Shown here in pieces: positions 6,292-13,817 of a stretch of DNA of 64,000 bases. Position 1 is the first letter of the stretch. The number at the start of each line of letters is the position of its first letter. Both the position numbers and the translations under genes were made by a program. The notes under the pieces were generated by a model, which saw only the letters and a list, made by a program, of their open reading frames with translations, ran no database searches and was not told where the DNA came from. Origin of the DNA: an uncultured Ruthenibacterium sp. (GTDB lineage Bacteria > Bacillota > Clostridia > Oscillospirales > Ruminococcaceae); assembly GCA_944386565.1 (NCBI GenBank), contig CALXBO010000077.1, positions 1-64,000 on the forward strand. Direction: 5' to 3'.

Positions 6292-7494
6292 TTGAACCGG
6301 GATTTTTCACAGGCGATGCTGGATTATTTGTCTGAAACTCTTTGCGTACATACGTATTCGGATTTCTCAAAAGCGATTGACCGGTGTGTGCGTTCTTTGT
6401 GGGACGGGGCTTCCGCCAGCCTTTTCCCGCAAAATGATCTGTTTGCAGAGGGAGACATGCGAACGGCGAAAGCAGAGGCGCTTCAGAGCGGATGTCCGGT
6501 ACACCGGCGCATGACGACAGATCTGAACCGGGAAGAATGGGCATTTCCGGTCAAGAACGAGAACAGGATGGCGGCGGTGTTCTGCATCTATGTTCCGGCG
6601 GATACCGCGGAGAAGCGTGCGGAAGAGCTGGAGCAGGTCGGCAAGACGCTGTCCTGCTATCTGGAAAAGCAATTCGAACAATTCAACCGCGCGTATCCGC
6701 AGAGCGCGCTGACGCAGCTGGCGATGGAGGTTAAAGTCCCGCTGAGCGCAGCTCTTTCCTCCGTGCAGCTTCTGACGGAAAAACTCCGCCGCAGTTCGCA
6801 TCAGTTAAATCAGGAATATCGTCCCGCACTGGAAATCGCACAGAGAAACATATACCGTTCCCTGCGCACGGCCGGCAATATTACGGATGCGGAGCGCGTG
6901 GAGGCGGGTATGATCCAGGCGCATCCGGTCTCCTGCAACGCGGCCGATTTGGCCGAGATGATCGTGGACGAACTGCGCCCGATCGCGCAGCAGAGAAAGA
7001 TTGCTTTGGAACTGGAGAAGTCAGAGGGGCTTTTTCTGGCATACAGCGACACCTATCTGACAGAGAGAATCCTTCTCAGCCTGCTTTCCAATGCGTTCAA
7101 TTCGGTGCCCGAGGGCACCGGAAAAATCAAAGTGATCGTGAACGAGACGAAGGACGGCGGCGTGGTGCTTTCGGTCCGGGACAACGGCAGAGGAGTCTCC
7201 GAAGGACAGCGGCCGCATATATTTGAGAAGTTCTGCCCGGCGGAACAGTCCTCCGACAAACATCTGGGGCTCGGCTTGTATCTGGCGAAGAAATTCGCCG
7301 AACTGAACCGTGCTGAGCTCGGGTTAACGAGTGCAGACGCCGGCAATACCTGCTTTGAACTCAGACTGCCGGCGGCATGGCCCGGAAGGGATGAACTCGC
7401 GCTGCACCGACCTTCGGATTTTTCAAAAAGCAATGTTGTGGTGCAATTGATCCGCATCGAATTTGCCGAATACAGTTTTCTGCTTGAAATGTGA
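6292..7494 (+). CDS. Histidine kinase-like protein lacking the phospho-accepting His
   Basis: A 400-residue soluble protein with no membrane segment. It has an N-terminal sensor-like region (1-120), a dimerisation helix pair (about 138-200) and a HATPase_c domain (about 250-375). The ATP site is well kept: N box LLSNAFN (264-270), G1 DNGRGV (297-302), G2 HLGLGLYLAKKF (324-335). The H box reads LAMEVKVPLS where family members read SHELKTPLS, so residue 145 is Met in place of His. The C-terminal tail (376-400) is extra. It lies just after the Spo0A-like regulator. If the reading is right it cannot autophosphorylate in the usual way and may act as an allosteric or phosphatase-type partner. The TTG start at 6292 has a GGAG about 12 nt upstream. 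Confidence 0.72.
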   Translation: MNRDFSQAMLDYLSETLCVHTYSDFSKAIDRCVRSLWDGASASLFPQNDLFAEGDMRTAKAEALQSGCPVHRRMTTDLNREEWAFPVKNENRMAAVFCIYVPADTAEKRAEELEQVGKTLSCYLEKQFEQFNRAYPQSALTQLAMEVKVPLSAALSSVQLLTEKLRRSSHQLNQEYRPALEIAQRNIYRSLRTAGNITDAERVEAGMIQAHPVSCNAADLAEMIVDELRPIAQQRKIALELEKSEGLFLAYSDTYLTERILLSLLSNAFNSVPEGTGKIKVIVNETKDGGVVLSVRDNGRGVSEGQRPHIFEKFCPAEQSSDKHLGLGLYLAKKFAELNRAELGLTSADAGNTCFELRLPAAWPGRDELALHRPSDFSKSNVVVQLIRIEFAEYSFLLEM

Positions 7495-7510
7495 ACCGCA
7501 GATGAATTTT

Positions 7511-7546
7511 CCCGCTGCAAATCTTTACTTTGCAGCGGGTTTATTG
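7511..7546 (+). terminator. Terminator of the Spo0A-like / kinase operon
   Basis: An 11-bp perfect stem (7511-7521 with 7529-7539) with a 7-nt loop is followed by TTTATT. The upstream side has TTTT, so it may act both ways. Confidence 0.85.
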
Positions 7547-7552
7547 TAGAAT
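7524..7552 (+). promoter_or_regulatory. Probable sigma-A promoter for the pyrH operon
   Basis: TTTACT (7524-7529), 17 bp, TAGAAT (7547-7552) with a TG just before the -10. It overlaps the preceding terminator and lies 31 nt before pyrH. Confidence 0.5.
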
Positions 7553-7582
7553 GGAGAAAAGTCGAATGAACGAGGTGCGGAC

Positions 7583-8293
7583 ATGGCAGTGAAATACAAA
7601 CGTATTCTACTGAAGCTGAGCGGAGAAGCTCTTTCCGGAGACAAGGGATTCGGACTGGATGTTGACACGATCCAGCAGATTTGCGAAGGAATCAAGAAAG
7701 CGTATGACATGGGCGTCGAGATCGGCATCGTCGTCGGCGGCGGCAACTTCTGGCGCGGCCGTTCCAGCGGCGATATGGAGCGCGTCCGGGCGGATCAGAT
7801 CGGAATGCTCGCGACGGTAATGAACGCGCTGGCCGTTGCAGATGCTCTTGAGCACATGGGCGTTGATGTGCGCGTCCAGACTGCACTCACGATGCAGCAG
7901 GTCGCGGAGCCGTACATCCGGAACCGCGCTACGCGCCATCTGGAAAAGGGCCGTGTCGTAATTTTTGCGTGCGGCACGGGCAACCCGTATTTTTCTACGG
8001 ATACCGCTTCCGCTCTGCGTGCGGCTGAGATCGGCGCGGACATTATTTTTAAGGCGACTATGGTGGACGGCGTCTACAACAAGGACCCGAAAAAGTATCC
8101 CGATGCTGTAAAATACGACAGCCTCAGCTTTACGAACGTGCTGACGGATCAGCTTGCCGTTATGGATTCCACGGCCGCATCCATGTGCCGTGACAACCAT
8201 TTGCCGATTCTTGTGTTTGATATCAAAGATCCCGATAATATTGCCCGAGCGGCCGCAGGCGAGACCATCGGTACGCTTGTGACGGAAGAATAA
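7583..8293 (+). CDS. pyrH: UMP kinase
   Basis: This 236-residue amino-acid-kinase-fold enzyme phosphorylates UMP to UDP with ATP in pyrimidine nucleotide synthesis. Diagnostic parts are the N-terminal [12 protein letters not shown] nucleotide loop, [10 protein letters not shown] (UMP site), [12 protein letters not shown] and the C-terminal region with [10 protein letters not shown]. Length is typical. The GAGGTG ribosome site lies 8 nt before ATG 7583. It opens an eight-gene plus-strand run to polC. The usual upstream neighbours rpsB and tsf are absent, with the kinase-like gene in their place. Functional as far as I can see. Confidence 0.97.
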   Translation: MAVKYKRILLKLSGEALSGDKGFGLDVDTIQQICEGIKKAYDMGVEIGIVVGGGNFWRGRSSGDMERVRADQIGMLATVMNALAVADALEHMGVDVRVQTALTMQQVAEPYIRNRATRHLEKGRVVIFACGTGNPYFSTDTASALRAAEIGADIIFKATMVDGVYNKDPKKYPDAVKYDSLSFTNVLTDQLAVMDSTAASMCRDNHLPILVFDIKDPDNIARAAAGETIGTLVTEE

Positions 8294-8305
8294 GGAGAGA
8301 TCAAG

Positions 8306-8860
8306 ATGAGCGAAGAGACCAAACGTTATGAGCAGAAAATGGACGGCGTCATCACCCATCTGAAAAAAGAGCATGCCTCGATCCGCGCCGGCCGTGCGAA
8401 TCCGGCGCTTCTGGATAAGATCACCGTGGATTACTACGGTTCTCCCACGCCGATCAACCAGGTGGCGGCAATCGGCGTTGCCGAAGCGCGCGTGCTGACG
8501 ATTTCGCCGTGGGATGCATCCCTGATGCGCGCGATTGAAAAGGCGATTCTGTCCTCCGACATCGGCATCAATCCGACCAATGACGGACGCGTCATGCGCC
8601 TTGTGTTTCCGGCCCCGACGGAGGAGCGCCGCAAGCAGCTGGTGAAAGACGCGGCCAAACTCGGTGAGGAGGCGAAAGTTGCCGTTCGTAACATCCGCCG
8701 TGAAGCGATGGACAAATTCAAGGCGATGAAGAAAAGCGGCGAACTGACCGAAGACGACCAGAAAGATCTGGAGCAGGTCATGCAGAAGACGACCGATAAG
8801 TACGTCAAGGAGATCGATTCGATCTGCGCGGCGAAGACGAAAGAGATCATGGAGATCTGA
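8306..8860 (+). CDS. frr: Ribosome recycling factor
   Basis: The 184-residue protein splits the post-termination ribosome together with EF-G. The signature segments are present: IRAGRANPALLDKI in the first helix, VDYYGSPTPINQVA in the small beta domain, and NDGRVMRLVFP before the long C-terminal helices. It has full family length. It begins 13 bases after pyrH with an AAGGAG ribosome site, and the pyrH-frr pair is a widely conserved order. Confidence 0.97.
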   Translation: MSEETKRYEQKMDGVITHLKKEHASIRAGRANPALLDKITVDYYGSPTPINQVAAIGVAEARVLTISPWDASLMRAIEKAILSSDIGINPTNDGRVMRLVFPAPTEERRKQLVKDAAKLGEEAKVAVRNIRREAMDKFKAMKKSGELTEDDQKDLEQVMQKTTDKYVKEIDSICAAKTKEIMEI

Positions 8861-8893
8861 CGTCTGTCCGGTACGTCTTGAGCATCACAGTAA

Positions 8894-8924
8894 AATACCG
8901 CGCGCGGCGGCCGCGCGCGGTATT
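8894..8924 (+). terminator. Very strong GC-rich hairpin between frr and uppS
   Basis: A perfect 14-bp stem (8894-8907 with 8911-8924) with a 3-nt loop is made almost wholly of CG steps. It is followed only by TTCATTT, so termination would be partial at best. It may set different expression for pyrH-frr and the lipid genes, or protect a processed 3' end. Confidence 0.5.
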
Positions 8925-8948
8925 CATTTGTAACGGGGGAGTACGCAT

Positions 8949-9665
8949 ATGGCAGAAAAAACGGATGGCTTTGCCAAGGGCCTCAGCATCGGGATTATCA
9001 TGGACGGCAACGGCCGCTGGGCGAAAAAGCGCGGGCTGCCGCGAACGGCCGGGCATAAAAAAGGCGCGGAGGTGTTCCGTGATATTATCCGCTACTGCAA
9101 TGAACTGGAAGTTGCCAGTGTGACTTTCTATGCCTTTTCCACGGAAAACTGGTCTCGTCCGCTGGAAGAAGTGAATGGCATTATGAAGCTGTTCGGTGAA
9201 TATCTTGTTATGGCGTACGATTATCAGAAGGAAAACAACCGCGTTGTCTTTCTGGGAGACCGCACGGCACTTTCTCAGCGCCATCAGGATATGATGAATG
9301 ATATTGAAGAGAAAACGAGAAACAATACCGGTACGATTCTTAATGTCGCGGTCAACTACGGCGGCCGTCAGGAGATCGTACGTGCGGCGCAGCGCTGTGC
9401 GCAGCGCGTTGCGGCCGGCGAGATCCGCCCGGAGGATATCGACGTCGCCATGATGTCGGATAACATGTATACGGCCGGACAGAAAGACCCCGATTTTATC
9501 CTGCGTCCGTCGGGTGAACACCGCCTCTCCAATTTCATGCTCTGGCAGGCTTCATATGCCGAATTCGTTGAGATGGATGTTCTGTGGCCGGACTTTACAC
9601 GCGCAGATCTGGATGCGGCAATTCTTGAATTCAACACGCGCAGTCGTCGGTTCGGCGGGCTGTGA
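8949..9665 (+). CDS. uppS: Isoprenyl transferase (undecaprenyl diphosphate synthase)
   Basis: The 238-residue cis-prenyltransferase adds isopentenyl units to farnesyl-PP to make the C55 carrier lipid for the cell wall. The catalytic Asp lies in IMDGNGRWAKKR (about residues 18-29), followed by HKKGAEVFRDII. The substrate-binding Arg and Ser lie in LRPSGEHRLSNFMLWQ, and EFVEMDVLWPDF is the last signature. A GGGGGA ribosome site precedes ATG 8949. The neighbouring genes cdsA, dxr and rseP form a common bacterial membrane-lipid block, and dxr and ispG here supply its precursors. Confidence 0.95.
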   Translation: MAEKTDGFAKGLSIGIIMDGNGRWAKKRGLPRTAGHKKGAEVFRDIIRYCNELEVASVTFYAFSTENWSRPLEEVNGIMKLFGEYLVMAYDYQKENNRVVFLGDRTALSQRHQDMMNDIEEKTRNNTGTILNVAVNYGGRQEIVRAAQRCAQRVAAGEIRPEDIDVAMMSDNMYTAGQKDPDFILRPSGEHRLSNFMLWQASYAEFVEMDVLWPDFTRADLDAAILEFNTRSRRFGGL

Positions 9666-9677
9666 GAAAGGATCGGT

Positions 9678-10511
9678 ATGAAGACACGTTTGATCACTTC
9701 CGCGGTTGGACTCATAGTTCTTGCTGTGGTTCTCAGTTTTTTTACAACGCCTGTTTTCAATGTTGTTCTGCTGGCAATCAGTCTGACCGCCATGCATGAA
9801 GTGTACGCTGCACTGAAACTTCAGACGCCTGCGGTATACCTCGGGGTCATACCTATGACAGTGGCAGTGTTTTTCCTGGATGTACACAGTGTGCCGTTCT
9901 GGTTGATTCTGTATGCGACAGCGGTTTTTCTGGGCGTCTGCGTGATCGTTCGGTCTCGGACGTTGTCGTTTCTGTCGGTGGGCGGGTTCATGCTGTTTTC
10001 TGCAATGATTCTCGCCTGCTTCTATTCCATGCTTTTTCTGCGCGGAGCATTTCCGCGTTCTTCTGACGCTCTTTATTTCATCGTTCTGGGCCTCGGCATT
10101 GCGTGGGGCGGAGATTCCAGCGCATACTTTGCCGGGCGTTTTTGGGGCAAGCACAAGCTCGCGCCGATCGTCAGTCCGCACAAGACAGTGGAGGGCGCCG
10201 TCGGCGGAGTGGTCGGCAGCGCGCTGATGGCGCTTCTGATCTCTGTAATCTATATGCATGTTTGGGGACAGCCGGACAGCGCGGTAATCGACCTGCAGTA
10301 CTATCTGCTCGTTCTGCTGACAGGCGCCGTCGGGAGCGTTCTCGGAATTCTCGGAGATCTGACGGCCAGTGCGGTGAAGCGTCAGAATGAGATCAAGGAC
10401 TACGGTACAATCTTTCCGGGGCACGGCGGCATTCTGGACCGCTTTGACAGCGTATTGTTTGTCATGCCGTTTGTAGCCCTTATGACGATGCTCCTCGTCG
10501 GAGCAGCCTGA
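9678..10511 (+). CDS. cdsA: Phosphatidate cytidylyltransferase
   Basis: This 277-residue integral membrane enzyme makes CDP-diacylglycerol from phosphatidic acid and CTP, the branch point for phospholipids. About seven to eight membrane helices can be counted. The C-terminal CDS signature is present as GDLTASAVKR, then KDYG, then FPGHGGILDRFDS, which contains the metal-binding Asp residues. Length is normal. It starts 12 nt after uppS with a GAAAGGA ribosome site and ends 11 nt before dxr. Confidence 0.95.
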   Translation: MKTRLITSAVGLIVLAVVLSFFTTPVFNVVLLAISLTAMHEVYAALKLQTPAVYLGVIPMTVAVFFLDVHSVPFWLILYATAVFLGVCVIVRSRTLSFLSVGGFMLFSAMILACFYSMLFLRGAFPRSSDALYFIVLGLGIAWGGDSSAYFAGRFWGKHKLAPIVSPHKTVEGAVGGVVGSALMALLISVIYMHVWGQPDSAVIDLQYYLLVLLTGAVGSVLGILGDLTASAVKRQNEIKDYGTIFPGHGGILDRFDSVLFVMPFVALMTMLLVGAA

Positions 10512-10522
10512 GGTGATATGTT

Positions 10523-11671
10523 ATGTCAAAAACGATCACGCTGCTTGGCTCGACCGGATCAATCGGAACGCAGAGTCTGGATGTGATCCGTGCGCACGGT
10601 TACAAGGTCCACGGGCTGGCTGCGAACAGCAGTGTTGACCTGCTGCTGCGCCAGACGGCGGAGTTTCAGCCGGAGACGGTCTGCGTTGTGGACGAATCAG
10701 CGGCAGAACGTTTCCGGACGCTGGTGTCCGGGCTGTCCAAGCCGCCCAAAGTCTTGTCGGGAAAAGATGGTTTGACTCAGCTCGCTGCGGAACCGGCCGA
10801 CATCGTTTTGAATGCCGTCGTCGGCATTGCGGGGCTTGCCGCAACGCTGACCGCTTTGGAAAACGGCCGCGACGTTGCGCTCGCGAACAAGGAAAGCCTT
10901 GTGACGGGAGGTTATCTCGTCACCAATGCGGCGCGGAAAAACAACGTCCGCCTTCTTCCTGTGGACAGCGAGCACTCTGCGATTTTTCAGTGCCTTCAGG
11001 ATGCGCACTCGGCCAAAACGCTTGAAAAAATTCTTCTGACGGCGTCCGGCGGGCCGTTCTTCGGGAAAACCCGGCAGGAGCTGGAACACGTTACAAAAGA
11101 AGATGCGCTCCGCCACCCCAACTGGAGCATGGGCGCCAAAATCACGATCGACTCCGCTTCGCTCATGAACAAAGGACTGGAGCTGATCGAAGCCGTCTGG
11201 CTCTTCGGGCTTCCGGCGGAGAAAGTTCAGGTTGTCGTGCAGCGCCAGAGCATCATCCATTCGATGGTGCAGTTTTCGGATCATTCGATCCTAGCGCAGC
11301 TCGGTGTGCCTGACATGCGCATCCCCATTCAGTATGCTCTGACATGGCCGGATCGTGCGCCGTGTCCCGCGCCGGAGCTGGATTTTACGCAGCTCAAGTC
11401 GATCACATTCGACACTGCGGACGAGGAGACGTTCCGCTGCCTTGCCGCGTGCAAGAAGGCAATCGGGAAAGGCGGCCTTGCCCCCTGTGCAGCGAACGGC
11501 GCCAATGAAGAGGCAGTCAAATTGTTCCTTCAGGACAAAATTCCGTTCCTGAAGATCGGCGAACTGGTTGAAGCGGTTGTGGACAGTGAGCCGTTCGGAC
11601 AGCCGTATACACTTTCCGACGTTTACGAATGCGATGCCATGGCGCGAAGCTATGTCAACGCTCATGTGTGA
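10523..11671 (+). CDS. dxr: 1-deoxy-D-xylulose 5-phosphate reductoisomerase
   Basis: The 382-residue enzyme catalyses the first committed step of the MEP isoprenoid pathway, converting DXP to MEP with NADPH. The N-terminal LLGSTGSIGTQSL is the NADPH loop. LANKESLV and LLPVDSEHSAIFQ hold the metal-binding Asp and Glu, and SGGPFFGK plus HPNWSMGAKITIDSASLMNKGLE form the substrate site. Another pathway gene, ispG, lies two genes downstream. AGGTGATAT precedes ATG 10523. Confidence 0.97.
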   Translation: MSKTITLLGSTGSIGTQSLDVIRAHGYKVHGLAANSSVDLLLRQTAEFQPETVCVVDESAAERFRTLVSGLSKPPKVLSGKDGLTQLAAEPADIVLNAVVGIAGLAATLTALENGRDVALANKESLVTGGYLVTNAARKNNVRLLPVDSEHSAIFQCLQDAHSAKTLEKILLTASGGPFFGKTRQELEHVTKEDALRHPNWSMGAKITIDSASLMNKGLELIEAVWLFGLPAEKVQVVVQRQSIIHSMVQFSDHSILAQLGVPDMRIPIQYALTWPDRAPCPAPELDFTQLKSITFDTADEETFRCLAACKKAIGKGGLAPCAANGANEEAVKLFLQDKIPFLKIGELVEAVVDSEPFGQPYTLSDVYECDAMARSYVNAHV

Positions 11672-11695
11672 CCGTCGTACAATTCTCGAGGTATT

Positions 11696-12748
11696 ATGCA
11701 GCAGCTGATTTCCAATGTGCTGCCGTTGGCGGGGACGCTCCTCGTGGCGATCCTTGTATTCGGCTTCGTCATTTTTTTCCATGAACTCGGTCATTTCCTG
11801 ACGGCAAAACTCAGCGGCATCCGCGTGCTGGAATTTGCCATCGGAATGGGCCCGACACTGTTCAGCAGAGAGCGGGGCGGAACGAAATACGCCATCCGTC
11901 TGCTTCCTGTCGGCGGTTTTGTCATGATGGAAGGGGAGGACGAGGAGAGCGATTCAATGGATTCGTTCTCCCGCGCGCCGGTCGGAAGCCGCCTGCTTGT
12001 GACGGCAGCCGGTGCATTCATGAACTTTGTGCTGGGCTTTCTGGTTCTGATTGTTGTCGTCGCGATGCAGGACAGCATCACGAGCCGGACGGTCGCGGAA
12101 TTCTATCCGGATGCAACGACGCAGCAATCCGGGCTGCAGGTGGGCGATACGATCATTGCGGTCAACGGGCGGCGGTGTTTTATCGCCGATGACGTCAGCT
12201 ATGAATTTGCGCGCACGCAGGATGCACAGGCGGATCTGACCGTTCTAAGGGACGGCGAAAAGATTACACTGGAAGATGTTCAGTTTGACACGGCGGAACA
12301 GGACGGCACGGAATACATGATCATTGATTTCCTCGTGTATCCGATTGAGAAAACGCCGCTCAACGTTCTCCGCGAAGCGGGGAACTGGACGCTTTCCTAT
12401 GCAAGGCTGGTGCTATTGAGTTTTGTCGATCTGGTCACCGGACGCGCAGCGATCAACGACCTTTCCGGCCCTGTCGGAATCGTGACGGTCATCGGGCAGG
12501 TTTCGGCCATCGGGCTCTCTCCGCTGCTGCAGCTTGTCGCCCTTCTTACGATCAACCTCGGCATCTTCAATCTTCTGCCGATCCCTGCGTTGGACGGCGG
12601 CAGATTGTTCTTCCTCATCGTCGAGGCGATCCGGCGCAAGCCGATCGACCCGAAATACGAGATTGCGGTCAACAGCGCAGGTTTTGTACTGTTGATCGGA
12701 CTGATGCTCTTTGCGACGTTCAATGATATTACACGACTGATACAATAA
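11696..12748 (+). CDS. rseP: RIP metalloprotease (site-2 protease, RseP family)
   Basis: This 350-residue intramembrane zinc protease cleaves membrane-bound anti-sigma factors or other transmembrane substrates. The HExxH motif is at residues 29-33 (HELGH) in the first membrane helix. A single PDZ domain spans about 125-195 (SGLQVGDTIIAVNGR). The third zinc ligand lies in NLLPIPALDGG near residue 305. A final membrane helix ends the protein. Gene order dxr-rseP-ispG-polC is common in Firmicutes. It is a different protein from the SpoIVFB-like protease at 43.5 kb. Confidence 0.95.
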   Translation: MQQLISNVLPLAGTLLVAILVFGFVIFFHELGHFLTAKLSGIRVLEFAIGMGPTLFSRERGGTKYAIRLLPVGGFVMMEGEDEESDSMDSFSRAPVGSRLLVTAAGAFMNFVLGFLVLIVVVAMQDSITSRTVAEFYPDATTQQSGLQVGDTIIAVNGRRCFIADDVSYEFARTQDAQADLTVLRDGEKITLEDVQFDTAEQDGTEYMIIDFLVYPIEKTPLNVLREAGNWTLSYARLVLLSFVDLVTGRAAINDLSGPVGIVTVIGQVSAIGLSPLLQLVALLTINLGIFNLLPIPALDGGRLFFLIVEAIRRKPIDPKYEIAVNSAGFVLLIGLMLFATFNDITRLIQ

Positions 12749-12764
12749 ATACGGAGGCAGAAAC

Positions 12765-13814
12765 ATGCGCAGGCAGACAAAAGTTGTTCGGATCGGTTCC
12801 ATTTCCATCGGCGGAGACAATCCGGTTGCCGTTCAGAGCATGCTGAACGTTCCCATTGCCGATGTGGCGGGGAACGTAGCCCAGGCACGCCGTCTCGAAG
12901 CGGAGGGCTGCCAGATCGTCCGCGTGACCGTGCCGACACCGGCCGATGCGGTGGTTGTCCGCGCGCTGAAAGACGCTGTGTCGATGCCGATCGTCGCGGA
13001 CATTCATTTCGATTACAAGGCCGCGCTGGCCTGTGTGGATGCGGGTGTCGACAAGATCCGCATCAATCCGGGCAACATCGGCAGTGATGAGCGCGTGCGC
13101 GAAGTGGCACGTGCGTGCCGTGACAACGGCATTCCCATCCGCATCGGAGTCAACGGCGGAAGTCTGGAAAAAGACATTCTGGCGAAGTACGGGGCTGTGA
13201 CGCCCGAGGCGCTGGTTGAAAGCGCAATGTATCACGTTGCTCTGTTGGAAAAGCACGATTTTGACGACATTGTCATCTCGATCAAGTCGTCCAATGTGCC
13301 GATCGTCATGGCGGCCTACCGTCTCCTGAGCGAGAAATGCCCGTATCCGCTGCACGTCGGTGTAACGGAAGCCGGAACTTACCGCATGGGCCTGATCAAA
13401 TCCGCGATGGGCATCGGCGGGCTTTTGATGGAGGGAATCGGCGACACGATCCGCGTGTCCCTGACGGACGCCCCCGAAAAGGAAGTGCGCGCCGGCTTTG
13501 ATATTCTGCGCGCGGCGGGTCACCATGTCCCGGGCCCCGAAGTCGTCAGCTGCCCCACCTGCGGACGGACGAACATCAACGTGGCGCAGATCGCAACGGA
13601 GGTGGAAGAGCGGCTCCGCGGCTGCAACAAATCCATCAAAGTGGCGGTCATGGGCTGTATCGTCAACGGCCCGGGCGAAGCCAAGGGCGCCGATATCGGA
13701 ATTGCGGGAGGAAAGGACTGCGCGATGCTCTTTGTCCGCGGGGAGCAAAAGCGCATGCTGCGCGGCGATATCGTCGGGCAGCTCTGCGATGAAATTGAAA
13801 AACTGGTGCTTTGA
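12765..13814 (+). CDS. ispG: 4-hydroxy-3-methylbut-2-en-1-yl diphosphate synthase
   Basis: The 349-residue iron-sulfur enzyme performs the next-to-last step of the MEP pathway, turning MEcPP into HMBPP. The N-terminal barrel contains VGNVAQARRLEAEGCQIVRVT-type repeats of the family and IADIHFDYKAAL. The C-terminal part holds the [4Fe-4S] cysteines in SCPTCGR and MGCIVNGPGE, with the catalytic Glu in the latter. It follows rseP by 16 nt with an ACGGAGG ribosome site and ends three bases before polC. Confidence 0.97.
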   Translation: MRRQTKVVRIGSISIGGDNPVAVQSMLNVPIADVAGNVAQARRLEAEGCQIVRVTVPTPADAVVVRALKDAVSMPIVADIHFDYKAALACVDAGVDKIRINPGNIGSDERVREVARACRDNGIPIRIGVNGGSLEKDILAKYGAVTPEALVESAMYHVALLEKHDFDDIVISIKSSNVPIVMAAYRLLSEKCPYPLHVGVTEAGTYRMGLIKSAMGIGGLLMEGIGDTIRVSLTDAPEKEVRAGFDILRAAGHHVPGPEVVSCPTCGRTNINVAQIATEVEERLRGCNKSIKVAVMGCIVNGPGEAKGADIGIAGGKDCAMLFVRGEQKRMLRGDIVGQLCDEIEKLVL

Positions 13815-13817
13815 TTC

